Below, in pieces: positions 46,850 to 56,398 of a stretch of DNA of 64,000 nt. The stretch is from contig NZ_CP015637.1 in the NCBI RefSeq assembly GCF_001708445.1, forward strand, positions 2,109,001 to 2,173,000, given 5' to 3'. A program made the position numbers and the translations under genes. Numbering within the stretch: position 1 is the stretch's first letter; every line of letters starts with the position of its first letter. The notes below the pieces were generated by a model, which worked only from the letters and a program-made list of their open reading frames with translations, was not told where the DNA came from and did no database searches. The stretch is from Pseudomonas fluorescens. GTDB lineage: Bacteria; Pseudomonadota; Gammaproteobacteria; Pseudomonadales; Pseudomonadaceae.

Positions 46850-47782
46850 ATGATTAACAAGAATAATGCAAGCACCGTGCGTGTGACGCTGTTTACGCTG
46901 GGACTGGTCGGTTGCTGCGCCAGTGTGCACGGCACCGAGAATGGTTCGCCGACCACGGCCGTTGGTGTCTACGATTTCGGCGCGGGGATGATGCCGCCCG
47001 CCACGCCTTTTGGGACAGTGGGGGTGCGAACAGCGTTTTACTCGACCAATGTGCAGAAAGATCGCCACGGACGTTCAGTTGACAACCATCTTTCTCTGGA
47101 TGTCTTGTCCATCGCGGCCGCGTATATGCGCATGACGGATCACACCGTGCTGGGCGCTAACTATGGGTTCGGCATGGTGGTGCCATTTTTCAAGATGGAC
47201 GCTTCCCTCCAGGTACCGACACCGGCCGGCCCGCTGAACCTGGAAGCCGATCCGTTTCGATTGGCCGACGTGCAATTTCTACCGGTGATCCTGCAATGGA
47301 ATCTATCGCCGAATCTGTTTATCAACACCCAGTTGCAGATCCAGACGCCCACCGGTGACTACGACAAGAATCGTCTGGTCTCCCCAGGGCTCAATCACTG
47401 GACGTTCTCGCCGATCGTCAACGCTACTTACATCACCGACAGTGGCTTTGAGGTTTCTTCCAGCTTTGAAGTCGACGTCAACACCCGTAACCCTGCCACC
47501 GATTACAAAAGCGGTGTGGAGTATCGGCACGAGTTTGCCGTCGGTCAGCATGTGGGGCCGTGGATCCTGGGCCTGGGGGGGTACTACTACCGCCAGTTCA
47601 CCGACGACGATGCGCCCGGGCTGCAATCGGGCAACCGCGCGCGGGTGCTGGCCGTCGGCCCGGCAGTGAGCTACTTCAAGCCCGGCCTGCCGGCTGTGTG
47701 GCTGCATGCCTACAAGGAAACCGACGCCGTCAACCGTGCCCAGGGTTACACCGTGGCGCTGCGTATTTCTCAAAGCTTCTAA
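46850..47782 (+). CDS. Outer-membrane phenol-degradation (MetA)-type barrel protein
   Basis: The 310-residue precursor has a signal-like N-terminus (VTLFTLGLVGCCASVHG) and alternating beta strands ending in QSF, the aromatic C-terminus of outer-membrane barrels. The segments GANYGFGMVVPFFKMDASL, SPNLFINTQLQIQTPTGDYD and YKSGVEYRHEF resemble the Phenol_MetA_deg family (uptake of aromatic or hydrophobic compounds). It is in an operon-like row with MFS and amidase genes. The ligand is unknown. Confidence 0.75.
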   Translation: MINKNNASTVRVTLFTLGLVGCCASVHGTENGSPTTAVGVYDFGAGMMPPATPFGTVGVRTAFYSTNVQKDRHGRSVDNHLSLDVLSIAAAYMRMTDHTVLGANYGFGMVVPFFKMDASLQVPTPAGPLNLEADPFRLADVQFLPVILQWNLSPNLFINTQLQIQTPTGDYDKNRLVSPGLNHWTFSPIVNATYITDSGFEVSSSFEVDVNTRNPATDYKSGVEYRHEFAVGQHVGPWILGLGGYYYRQFTDDDAPGLQSGNRARVLAVGPAVSYFKPGLPAVWLHAYKETDAVNRAQGYTVALRISQSF

Positions 47783-47792
47783 GGGGCTGGCC

Positions 47793-49025
47793 ATGAACTC
47801 ATCACATTCCGATTTCCCCGCACCACGGCAAGCCACCGGGCGCCGTGAAGGGCTGGTGCTGATGCTGGGCAGCAGCCTGACCATCATGGGCGCGGCCATG
47901 GTGGCGCCGATCCTGCCCAAGCTCGGTGCCGAGTTCGGCCCGCTGGAACCGCGTGCCGACTTGTTGGTGCCGTTGGCGGTCACCGGGCCGGCACTGGCGA
48001 TTGTGCTGTGCGCGCCCCTGGCCGGCTGGTTGGCCGACCGGGTCGGGCGCAAGGCGTTGCTGGTGATCGCCACCCTGTTATATGCCGTGCTCGGAGCCAT
48101 CCCGGCCCTGCTGGATAACTTGCCCTCCATCGTCGGTGTACGCCTGCTGTTCGGCGCGGCGGAGGCGGTGGTGATGACCTGTTGCGCCACGCTGATTGCC
48201 GACTATTGGCACGGCGAGGAGCGGCTGCGCTACATCAATCGGCAAGTGGTCACCATCGGTCTGGTCGGCTCGCTGTTCTATGTGGTGGGCGGCGCATTGG
48301 GCGAACACTCCTGGCGCCTGCCATTCCTGTTGTACCTGCTGCCACTGTTGTTGGTGCCGATGATGATCAAGGTGCTGTGGGAACCCGCGGTCGCCCGCCG
48401 ACCCGTCGAGGTGGCTGAACAGGGCAGGGTGGCCGTGCTGCCCCTGGTGCTCGGTTATCTGCTGATCCTCAGCGGGATGGTCCTGAGCTTTATCGTGCCG
48501 ATCCAGGCGCCGGTTTTACTCGTCAGCCTCGGCGTTACCTCAAGCACGATGATCGGGCTGTCGGCGGGGGGCAGCCTGCTGGCGACCCTGGGCGGTTCGT
48601 TAGCCTGGCCGCTGCTGCGTCGGTGCATCGGTATCCCCGGCTGCAATGCGCTGTTGCTGAGCCTGTTGGGCTTGGGGTTGTGGCTGCTGGTGCGAGCGCC
48701 GAGCTACACCATGGTGTTGCTGGCAGTGCTGATCCACGGCCTGGGCGCCGGGCTCCTGGTGCCTAACGCGATGGCGCCGGTGATGAATGCCCTGAGTGCG
48801 AAAACCCGCGGGCGCGGTTTGGGCGGGTTCACGGCTTTTCTGTATTTCGGTCAATTTGTCAGCCCGCTGGTGGTGGCCTTGCTCAGCGTTTACTCGGGTG
48901 ACGTACGTCGTTCAATCCTGTGGCTGGCCTGCGCCAGCTTCGCCTCGGCCCTGGCATGGGCCCTGGCAGGCCTGCAAGCGCGGCGCAAAGCGCTCACCCA
49001 GGCATTCAGATCAAGTCATTCATAA
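47793..49025 (+). CDS. MFS transporter
   Basis: The 410-residue protein has about 12 spans. Loop 2-3 carries GWLADRVGRKALLVIA, the MFS signature, and the N-terminus before span 1 is short (MNSSHSDFPAPRQATGRREG). AAGGGGC precedes ATG 47793; the frame is open upstream into the barrel gene but that part is not used. It lies 10 bp after the barrel protein gene and 16 bp before the amidase, supporting uptake of an amide-type substrate. The substrate is not known. Confidence 0.85.
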   Translation: MNSSHSDFPAPRQATGRREGLVLMLGSSLTIMGAAMVAPILPKLGAEFGPLEPRADLLVPLAVTGPALAIVLCAPLAGWLADRVGRKALLVIATLLYAVLGAIPALLDNLPSIVGVRLLFGAAEAVVMTCCATLIADYWHGEERLRYINRQVVTIGLVGSLFYVVGGALGEHSWRLPFLLYLLPLLLVPMMIKVLWEPAVARRPVEVAEQGRVAVLPLVLGYLLILSGMVLSFIVPIQAPVLLVSLGVTSSTMIGLSAGGSLLATLGGSLAWPLLRRCIGIPGCNALLLSLLGLGLWLLVRAPSYTMVLLAVLIHGLGAGLLVPNAMAPVMNALSAKTRGRGLGGFTAFLYFGQFVSPLVVALLSVYSGDVRRSILWLACASFASALAWALAGLQARRKALTQAFRSSHS

Positions 49026-49041
49026 TCAATAGGAGATGAAC

Positions 49042-50505
49042 ATGGACATCCACAACCTGCTGGACAGCGAGGACGCCACCGGTTTGGCCGAGTGGGTCAG
49101 GCGTGGTGAGGTGCAGCCCGGCGAGCTGCTGGAAGCGGTGATTGAGCGTATCGAACGGATCGAACCGCAGCTGAATGCGGTGGCCGAGCGGCTCTACGAT
49201 TCGGCGCGGCAGGCGGCACGCGCGTCGCGACCCGCTCACGGTGTGTTTGCCGGGGTGCCGACCCTGGTCAAGGACCTGTTTTCGCCGGTCAAGGGGGCCG
49301 CGATGACCAATGGCTCACTGGCGTTGGGAGGCGCGCGCGCAGACGTTGAAGCCGAAATAGTCACCCGTTTGCGCGGCACCGGTTGTTTGATTCTCGGCAC
49401 CAGCACCTCTCCGGAATTCGGCACGTCCTACTCCACCGAGTCCACTCGCTTTGGCGCGACGCGCAACCCCTGGAACCTCGAGCATAGCGCGGGCGGTTCC
49501 AGCGGCGGCGCGGCGGCCCTGGTTGCTGCCCGTGTCGTCCCCTTTGCCCATGGCAACGATGGTGGCGGCTCCTTGCGCGTCCCTGCGTCATGTTGCGGTG
49601 TCTTTGGTTTTAAGCCGAGCCGTGGCCTGCTGCCGTCGGGGCCGATGATTGGCGAGGGCTGGGCCGGCATGGGCACCCCCCATGGGATTACCCTGTCGGT
49701 CCGTGACAGCGCCGCGTTGCTGGATGCCACGGCCGGGATCGACCTGGGCGCCCCTTACGCGGCCCCCCTGTCGGCACAGCCCTATGTCTGCGCAGTGCAA
49801 CGTGACCCTCGACCGCTGCGGATTGCGTTGGTCGAGCAACTGGGACCCTGGCCGACCTCCGATGAGTCTGTGGACGCCGTGCGCCAGGCTGCCAGTGTGT
49901 GCCAAGCCTTGGGCCATCGTGTTGAGCCGGCCACGTTGCCGGTGGTGCTGCCGGAGTTTCTCGATAAGGTCTTCACCATCATTGGTGCAGGTACCCGGCA
50001 TTACGTCGAGGTGTTGGGCCAGATGCGCGGATGTGCGGTACGGCCTGAGGAACTGGAGGCGCGCACCCGGATCATTCTGCGCACCAAGGGCGACGTCAGC
50101 GGCGCGCAGTACGCCGGGGCGGTGGAGTGGATACATGCCTTGGGCCGCCAATTGGCGATGTTCATGCAGGACTACGACGTGATACTCACGCCAACGTTAG
50201 CGCGTGAACCGGTACGGATAGGTGAGCTGGACCTGCAAGACGATCGCTTGAGCCTGGAGGCGTTGGTTGAGCGTTTCCACAGTTATTCGCCGTTCACGGC
50301 GGTGTTCAACGCCAGCGGGCAACCGGCGATGTCGGTGCCGCTGTACTGGAGCGCTGCGGGCTTGCCGATGGGCGCGCACTTCGCCGGTCGTTTTGGCGAG
50401 GAAAGTACCCTGTTCGCACTCGCCGCGCAGTTGGAGCGCGCCCAACCCTGGCGCGGGCGAATCCCGCCGTTCAATGCCTGCCGGCGGCCCGCTTCAGCGC
50501 TGTAA
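49042..50505 (+). CDS. Amidase signature-family hydrolase
   Basis: The 487-residue enzyme has the full Ser-cisSer-Lys triad: Lys77 (PTLVKDLF), Ser153 in AGGSSGGAAALVAA and nucleophile Ser177 in NDGGGSLRVPAS. The family C-terminal region (FNASGQPAMSVPL) is intact. It resembles amidases such as 6-aminohexanoate-dimer hydrolase and aryl acylamidases; substrate is not set by sequence. The ATG at 49042 is chosen over 49036 because AGGAG at 49031-49035 leaves a workable gap only for the former. It is the last gene of the AraC-linked row. Confidence 0.9.
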   Translation: MDIHNLLDSEDATGLAEWVRRGEVQPGELLEAVIERIERIEPQLNAVAERLYDSARQAARASRPAHGVFAGVPTLVKDLFSPVKGAAMTNGSLALGGARADVEAEIVTRLRGTGCLILGTSTSPEFGTSYSTESTRFGATRNPWNLEHSAGGSSGGAAALVAARVVPFAHGNDGGGSLRVPASCCGVFGFKPSRGLLPSGPMIGEGWAGMGTPHGITLSVRDSAALLDATAGIDLGAPYAAPLSAQPYVCAVQRDPRPLRIALVEQLGPWPTSDESVDAVRQAASVCQALGHRVEPATLPVVLPEFLDKVFTIIGAGTRHYVEVLGQMRGCAVRPEELEARTRIILRTKGDVSGAQYAGAVEWIHALGRQLAMFMQDYDVILTPTLAREPVRIGELDLQDDRLSLEALVERFHSYSPFTAVFNASGQPAMSVPLYWSAAGLPMGAHFAGRFGEESTLFALAAQLERAQPWRGRIPPFNACRRPASAL

Positions 50506-50786
50506 TCAGGGGCGAAACAGGGTGGCTGCCAATGGTTATCAACGCGTACCACGGGTAGCCCCCTGTCGTTATTTTTGATCTTGAGCTACCCTTCAGATAA
50601 GGATTACAAATTATTTCGGAAAAGCTCCAGGCGTCACCACACAAATGCTCCAGCCTGCGGTAGGCCGACTGGTCGGCGTAGGCCAGGCAAGTCGGTGGCG
50701 CGATAGTCCATCCAGTCATTGCTGAGTGTTTTACCGCAGGAAGCACAGGGAAGAATCATTCGCGAAGGACAGGCAAAGGAGCTGTA

Positions 50787-53684
50787 GTGGCTGACGATGA
50801 AATGCTGCAAACCCTCGAGAGCGTGCTCGCCTGCCTGTCAGGTGCTGTGGTCGCGCTGGATCGAGCTGCTCGGGTGGTCGCAGGCAATCCCGCGTTCTCA
50901 CATCTGCAAATCCAAAACGGCGTTCGCCCCGCCACGGGCTGCGAATTTATCTCCCTCCTGCGGTCCGAAGACCATGGGTTGTTTTACGCTGCCCTGGAAA
51001 AGGCGGCGGGGAAAACGCGCGCTGTTTTCGCGGCGTTGAGCCGGGTGTCGTGCGGGTTGGACATCTCGCTCACGGTATGGCGCGACGATTATTTTATTGT
51101 CGAGGTCATTGCCCGCCAGGCGCCATCGCCCCCGCAATCGAATACCGAAAGTTTCTCGGACATTCCGCTCAGGTCCATTTTCGATTCCTCGGGTACCGGC
51201 CTGGCGCTGGTGGCGCTGGACGGTCGTTGGCTACGGGCCAATGGCGTCATCTGCACGCTGCTGGGCTATAGCGAGGCGCAACTGCAAGCCACCACGTTCA
51301 TGGCGCTGACCCACCCCGAGGACCGCGAGGTCGGCAAGCAGTTGATCGACGAACTCAAGCGCGGTGCAAGGCCAGGCGCTACGTTGCATAAACGCTATAT
51401 CCATCGCGACGGGCGCGTGGTGTGGGTCAGGTTGACCGTGGGCCTGGTACGGGATGATCAAGGCCAGCCGGTCTGCTTCGTGTCCCAACTGGAGGACATC
51501 ACCGAGAATTGGCAGCTTCGCGAAACCTTGATGGGCAGCGAACTCAAATTTCTCACCCTCGCGGAAAACTCACCCAACATCATTGTTCGCTACGACCGCA
51601 ATCTGTTACGCACTTACGTCAACCCGACCTTTCTGCTCTTGACTGGCCGGTCTTATGACGAGTCGATAGGCGTCAGCCCTGGCGAGGGCGCAGGTCACTA
51701 TCTCAACCAGCTGCGTCATGTGGTTGCGACGGGGGAAACGGCGCAATTCCTCGACAGCTGGACCTTCGAGGGCAGTACCGAGTATGTCAGTTGTGCGGTC
51801 AGCCTGATGGCCGAGCGCAGTCATAGCGGTGAGGTGATCGGCGTGCTGGCGCTGGCCCACGACATTACCGAGCTGCGCAAGCAACAGGTCCTGGAAGACG
51901 CGCGCCTGGGGATTTTCGAAAAAATGGCGACCGGCGGGGCTCTGGAGGAGACGCTGGCGTTGCTGGTGGGCTATTTGCAAATGGCCTTGCCCCATCGGTC
52001 CTGCGGGGTACGGCTGGCAGAGCCGCTCGGCATCGGACTGGCGACGTACAAGGCCCCTGCTGGACTGGCGGCATCCAGTCCCGCTGCTGGCTGGTGCGAA
52101 CCGATCGTCGACAAACAAGGGCGCGTCCTGGGCATTTTCGAGTTGTCCCTGTCTCCCGGCGACGAGCCGGATGAGAGCGATATCCTGCGCGTACGCCAGA
52201 CGTGTCACATCGCGGCGATCGCCATCGAACGCTGGCAGTCGGAGTCGTTACTCCGGGAGCGCGAGCGTCGTTACCGGGACATTTTCGACCACACCCTGGA
52301 CATGCTGTGCCTGCTGGAAATGACCTCGGTCGGTGACCTGCGTTGCGTCGAGGTCAACCCTGCGTTGTTGCGCGCGCTGGGCAAAGCGCATGGCGAGGTG
52401 ATCGATGAGAGCCTGGCGTCGATCTTTGGTCGGTTGAGCGCGCAAAAAATCCAGGCGCTTTGTGAGCAATGCACGGTGGTCGGACGCGTGATCGAGTCGG
52501 ATGAGGGCATGGTGCTGCGTGACGAAGTTCGTCAACTGCACTTGACCCTGGTGCCGGTAGCGGACTCGGCCCGGGTGGCTCCGCGGATCCTGGTGATCAG
52601 TCGCGACATTACCCTGTTGGCCAGGGCTCGGCAGAAAGAACTCGAACGCCAGCACGACATCAACGCCCTGGTTGAAAACAGCCCGGACGCTATCGTGCGC
52701 GTGAGTGCGCATGGCCAAGTGCTGTACGTCAATGCGCAGCTGAAAAAATGGGTGGGCGGGGCGTGGCCGGAACTGATCGGAATGCCCATGGATGCGGTGG
52801 CCCCCCTGAACAACCAGGCTCAGCTGTTTCGCGAATTGGTGGCTCAGGTGATCCAGCAGAATAAAGCGACGGAGCAGGAGTTTCTCCTCTCGGGGTTGAA
52901 GGCCGCGCCCAAAGTCGTGCTGATCCACTTTGTGCCGGAGGTCGACGGCCAGCGGGTAGTCAGCGTGCTGGCGGTGGGGCGCGACATTTCCAAGCTGCGT
53001 GCTGCCGAGCGGCGCCTGGCCAATTCGAATGCACAGTTGCGTGATCTGTCGACCCGCCGCGAAACGGCGCGCGAAGAGGAGCGCAAACTGATCGCCAGGG
53101 AAATCCATGACGAACTGGGCCAGCACCTGACCGCACTGCGCATGGGCATATCGCTGTTGAGGTTTCAGTTCGGTGCCAGCACGCCCGAACTTACCCCGCA
53201 GGTCGAACGGCTGATGGTACTGACCGATAAGACCATCCAGGTCGTACGGGATGTCTCCACCAGCCTGCGACCGTCTGCGCTGAACCTGGGGCTGGTCTCC
53301 GGCCTGGAATGGCTGACAACCGAGTTTGTCACCCTGACCCGGGTTCCTTGCACGTTGCACCTGCCTTCGATTCCCCTGACGCTCCCCGATACCCACATCA
53401 CCGCAGCGTTTCGCATCGTGCAGGAATCGTTGACCAATATCGCTCGCTACGCCGAAGCGACACAGGTCAGCGTCACCCTGAGCCCGCAGGAAACCCACTG
53501 GCTGCTGGAGGTCCAGGATAACGGCAAGGGGTTTGACCCGGATGCCGTTGGCCGCAAGACCTTAGGGTTGGCCGGGATGCGCGAGCGTGGCCTGATGCTG
53601 GGCGGCAAAGTGATTATTTTCAGCCATCCCGGACACGGCACTACGGTGCAAGCGTTCATTCCGATGCACAAGGATACGTACTGA
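50787..53684 (+). CDS. Cytosolic multi-PAS sensor histidine kinase (NarX/UhpB-type HisKA_3)
   Basis: The 965-residue kinase starts at GTG 50787 (AAGGAG upstream). No membrane span is evident. It has several PAS domains in order (about residues 120-245, 255-370, 490-610 and 625-745) with a GAF-like region near 375-480. A HisKA_3 dimerisation domain follows with the phospho-accepting His774 in AREIHDELGQHLTALRMG. The ATPase domain has QESLTNIARYAEATQV, DNGKGFDPDA and GLAGMRERGLMLGGK. It overlaps the response-regulator start (TGATG), so the two form one pair. Confidence 0.9.
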   Translation: MADDEMLQTLESVLACLSGAVVALDRAARVVAGNPAFSHLQIQNGVRPATGCEFISLLRSEDHGLFYAALEKAAGKTRAVFAALSRVSCGLDISLTVWRDDYFIVEVIARQAPSPPQSNTESFSDIPLRSIFDSSGTGLALVALDGRWLRANGVICTLLGYSEAQLQATTFMALTHPEDREVGKQLIDELKRGARPGATLHKRYIHRDGRVVWVRLTVGLVRDDQGQPVCFVSQLEDITENWQLRETLMGSELKFLTLAENSPNIIVRYDRNLLRTYVNPTFLLLTGRSYDESIGVSPGEGAGHYLNQLRHVVATGETAQFLDSWTFEGSTEYVSCAVSLMAERSHSGEVIGVLALAHDITELRKQQVLEDARLGIFEKMATGGALEETLALLVGYLQMALPHRSCGVRLAEPLGIGLATYKAPAGLAASSPAAGWCEPIVDKQGRVLGIFELSLSPGDEPDESDILRVRQTCHIAAIAIERWQSESLLRERERRYRDIFDHTLDMLCLLEMTSVGDLRCVEVNPALLRALGKAHGEVIDESLASIFGRLSAQKIQALCEQCTVVGRVIESDEGMVLRDEVRQLHLTLVPVADSARVAPRILVISRDITLLARARQKELERQHDINALVENSPDAIVRVSAHGQVLYVNAQLKKWVGGAWPELIGMPMDAVAPLNNQAQLFRELVAQVIQQNKATEQEFLLSGLKAAPKVVLIHFVPEVDGQRVVSVLAVGRDISKLRAAERRLANSNAQLRDLSTRRETAREEERKLIAREIHDELGQHLTALRMGISLLRFQFGASTPELTPQVERLMVLTDKTIQVVRDVSTSLRPSALNLGLVSGLEWLTTEFVTLTRVPCTLHLPSIPLTLPDTHITAAFRIVQESLTNIARYAEATQVSVTLSPQETHWLLEVQDNGKGFDPDAVGRKTLGLAGMRERGLMLGGKVIIFSHPGHGTTVQAFIPMHKDTY

Positions 53685-54313
53685 TGATTCGCATGCTGAT
53701 TGCCGATGACCACACCATCATGCGCGAAGGGCTCAAGCAGTTGTTCATGCTGGTCGCCGACGTCCAGGTGGTGGCCGAAGCCGAGAGTGGTACCCAAGTG
53801 ATCGAGCTGTTGCGCCAGGTCGAGATCGACCTGCTGCTGCTCGACATGAACATGCCGGGTATCAGTGGCGAGATCCTGATTGCCCGGCTGCATACCCAGT
53901 ACCCGGATCTGCCGATCCTGGTGTTGAGCATGCATAACGAGATTCACATCGCGCAACGCGCACTGCGCGCCGGTGCGCTCGGCTACCTCACCAAGGACCG
54001 CGACCCCGAGACGCTGTTGGCTGCCATGCGTCGCGTGGCCAGTGGTCAACGCTATCTGGACCCCAACCTGGCCGAGCAGATTGCCCTGCAGAGCAGTGGC
54101 TTGAAGCAACACACCTACGTGGAAAGCCTGTCCGATCGCGAGTTCCAGATCCTGCGCTTGCTGGCGCATGGCATGAGCGTCAACCAGATTGCCGAGCAGT
54201 TGGTCATCAGCAACAAGACCGTCAGCACCCACAAGACGCGGCTCATGGAAAAGATGGGTTTCAGCTCCACCGCAGACATTGTGCGCTTCGCCATGACCTT
54301 GGGTATTTCGTGA
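53684..54313 (+). CDS. NarL/FixJ-type response regulator
   Basis: The 209-residue protein has a receiver domain with acidic pocket Asp8/Asp9, phospho-acceptor Asp54 in LLLDMNMPG and Lys in YLTKDR. A LuxR-type HTH follows ([38 protein letters not shown]). It is translationally coupled to the preceding multi-PAS kinase. The intergenic region after it contains several TAGGGA/TCCCTA elements in inverted pairs, which could be its binding sites controlling the MCP-cheY-cheA genes beyond. Confidence 0.92.
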   Translation: MIRMLIADDHTIMREGLKQLFMLVADVQVVAEAESGTQVIELLRQVEIDLLLLDMNMPGISGEILIARLHTQYPDLPILVLSMHNEIHIAQRALRAGALGYLTKDRDPETLLAAMRRVASGQRYLDPNLAEQIALQSSGLKQHTYVESLSDREFQILRLLAHGMSVNQIAEQLVISNKTVSTHKTRLMEKMGFSSTADIVRFAMTLGIS

Positions 54314-54324
54314 TCAACCCCCGC

Positions 54325-54377
54325 GGGTAGGGATTTTCCTACCCGGACTCCCGGTATCCCTACCCCAGAATAGGGAT
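54325..54377. promoter_or_regulatory. Cluster of TAGGGA inverted repeats upstream of the che-like operon
   Basis: GGGTAGG-GATTTT-CCTACCC (54325-54344) and ATCCCTA...TAGGGAT (54356-54377) give at least four TAGGGA-type half-sites. They lie 100-152 bp before the GTG at 54477. Confidence 0.55.
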
Positions 54378-54476
54378 GGTCCGATGGCAGCAGTGCCATT
54401 ATTGGGCCAGCATCTGTCTCAGGCAATCGAACAGCCGATCAACCGGCGACGAGATGCTTTGAATGGGAGACAGACC

Positions 54477-55661
54477 GTGAGCGAACAGACCACCCCGCCT
54501 TCGACCGCTTTGACGCTGTTTCCCGTGGCTTTGGCCGGTCTGCTCGGTGGCCTGGCAGTTGCCTACAGCAATGGCTTCAGTGCGTGGTCAGTGGGCGTGG
54601 CGAGTCTGTTGTTGGCGCTGTGCATCGGCCTGGGCTTTTGGGCGAACCGGGGCTACCAGGTCCAGTGGGCCCGCCTGCGCCAGCAGCTCGATCAGCCGGC
54701 AGTGGCCTCGGCGGCGTTGGCCGTCGATAACGGCCTGGCAGACGTGTGCCTGAGCGTGCTTCCGATCTGGTCGCGGCAGATAGAAGCGGCTCGAGCCATC
54801 AGCGAAACCTCCATCCTCAAGCTCAGCGAACGTTTCGGCACGCTGTCCTCGAACATCAGCCACAGCGTGGCCAGCAATGGCGGGCAAGACGCCTCCCAAC
54901 AATTGGTCGACTTGCTGGAAGTCGGCCAGCAGGACCTCAACTCCATCGTGGTGGCCCTGCGCACCGCGCTGTCGAATAAAGAGAGCGAACTCAAGGAAGT
55001 CATGCAGCTCTCGGGTTTCACCGAGCAACTTCAGCAGATGGCCAAGTTCGTCGGTGACATCGCCAGTCAAACCAACCTGCTGGCCCTCAATGCGGCCATC
55101 GAAGCGGCGCGAGCCGGTGAGGCCGGGCGAGGTTTTGCGGTAGTCGCCGATGAGGTGCGCAAGTTGTCGAGCATGTCCGGCGAAACCGGGCGCAAGATCA
55201 GTGAAACCGTGATCACCGTCAACGCTGCTATTGCCCGTACGGTGCAGATGTCCCGCCACCACGCCGAGCAAGACACCGTGACCCTCGCCGATTCGGAGCG
55301 CGTGGTCTCTCAGGTCATCGAACATTTTCGCGCTACCGCCCAGACCCTCGTACGCAACAGCCATGACTTGCAGCAGCAGAGTACCTGCGTCGCCGACGAG
55401 ATTGCCGAGGTGCTGGTCGCCTTGCAGTTCCAGGATCGCGTCAGCCAGATGTTGACCCTGATTACCGGCGACCTGGGCAAGCTGCAGCAGCAACTGGACG
55501 AGCGCCAAGCGTCGAGCCTGAGTGGGCATGCGCTCCCTCCGATGCGCAGTGACCGTTGGCTGCAAGAGCTTTCAACGGCTTACACGATGCCGGAGCAGCA
55601 CGCCATTCATGACGGTCAGCCGCACGCCAAGGCCGAGGCCAACGAAATCACCTTTTTCTAG
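54477..55661 (+). CDS. MCP-like membrane protein with CheZ-like C-terminal motif
   Basis: The 394-residue protein starts at GTG 54477 with GGGAGA upstream. Two short membrane spans (residues 11-30 and 38-55) leave almost no periplasmic part. A cytosolic helical domain contains the MCP tip sequence [20 protein letters not shown]. Near residues 316-326, [11 protein letters not shown] places Asp320 and Gln324 four apart, as the catalytic Asp143/Gln147 in FQDLTGQ of E. coli CheZ. A 60-residue flexible linker and a terminal EITFF peptide follow, also CheZ-like. It precedes cheY by 13 bp. A CheY-P phosphatase or receptor function is inferred. Confidence 0.75.
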   Translation: MSEQTTPPSTALTLFPVALAGLLGGLAVAYSNGFSAWSVGVASLLLALCIGLGFWANRGYQVQWARLRQQLDQPAVASAALAVDNGLADVCLSVLPIWSRQIEAARAISETSILKLSERFGTLSSNISHSVASNGGQDASQQLVDLLEVGQQDLNSIVVALRTALSNKESELKEVMQLSGFTEQLQQMAKFVGDIASQTNLLALNAAIEAARAGEAGRGFAVVADEVRKLSSMSGETGRKISETVITVNAAIARTVQMSRHHAEQDTVTLADSERVVSQVIEHFRATAQTLVRNSHDLQQQSTCVADEIAEVLVALQFQDRVSQMLTLITGDLGKLQQQLDERQASSLSGHALPPMRSDRWLQELSTAYTMPEQHAIHDGQPHAKAEANEITFF

Positions 55662-55674
55662 AGGAGTTTTTCCG

Positions 55675-56043
55675 ATGAGCAAAACCATTCTGATCGTCGA
55701 CGACTCGGCCTCCATCCGGCAGGTGGTGAGCATCACGCTCAAAGGCGCCGGTTATGACGTCATCGAAGGCTGTGATGGCAAAGACGCACTGAGCAAGCTG
55801 GACGGCCGCAAAATCCACCTGATTGTCAGTGATGTGAACATGCCCAACATGGACGGCTTGAGTTTCGTCAAGGCCGCCAAGCTGCTGCCGGCCTACAAGT
55901 TCACGCCGGTCATCATGCTGACCACCGAGGCCGGTGATGCGATGAAGCAGCAAGGCCAGGCTTCCGGTGCCAAGGCGTGGATGGTCAAGCCCTTTCAGCC
56001 CGCACAAATGCTTACCGCCGTCTCCAAGTTGATCCTGCCATAG
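55675..56043 (+). CDS. cheY: CheY-like response regulator
   Basis: The 122-residue single receiver domain has the acidic pair Asp9/Asp10, phospho-acceptor Asp53 in IVSDVNMPN, Thr in MLTTEAG and the conserved Lys in WMVKPF. No output domain is present. GAGGAG before ATG 55675 supports this start over the longer open frame. It is placed between the MCP/CheZ-like gene and the STAS gene, in an operon with cheA, so it is the probable output or sink regulator of this system. Confidence 0.92.
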   Translation: MSKTILIVDDSASIRQVVSITLKGAGYDVIEGCDGKDALSKLDGRKIHLIVSDVNMPNMDGLSFVKAAKLLPAYKFTPVIMLTTEAGDAMKQQGQASGAKAWMVKPFQPAQMLTAVSKLILP

Positions 56044-56076
56044 CGATGACCAGCGACTGCTGGCCAGGAGGTCTCC

Positions 56077-56394
56077 ATGAAAAGCCCCACCCCGATGCTC
56101 CGTCGTATCCAGGTCATGGAAGGCCCCCTGACGATCTACACGGCGACTGAACAAAAAGACGTGTTGTTGTCGTTGTTTCCCCTGGCCCATGAGGTCGAGT
56201 TGGACTTGTCCAATGTCGACGAACTGGACAGCGCCGGCTTGCAACTGTTGATCCTCATCAAGCGCGAGTCGCTCAAAGAGGGCACGCAGTTGTTGCTGAG
56301 CAACCCCAGCCCGACGGTGATCGAAGCGATACGGCTCAGCGGCCTTGACGACTACTTCACCAATGCCTCTTTCCCCCTGTCGGTCGGAGCATGA
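56077..56394 (+). CDS. STAS-domain protein
   Basis: The 105-residue protein is a lone STAS domain. VELDLSNVDELDSAGLQLLI has Ser52 at the position of the phosphorylatable Ser of SpoIIAA-type anti-anti-sigma factors, but the N-terminal part is short. In other chemotaxis-like operons a STAS protein can be a partner in output signalling. It lies 33 bp after cheY and 4 bp before the cheA start. Whether it is phosphorylated is not known. Confidence 0.8.
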   Translation: MKSPTPMLRRIQVMEGPLTIYTATEQKDVLLSLFPLAHEVELDLSNVDELDSAGLQLLILIKRESLKEGTQLLLSNPSPTVIEAIRLSGLDDYFTNASFPLSVGA

Positions 56395-56398
56395 TCGT

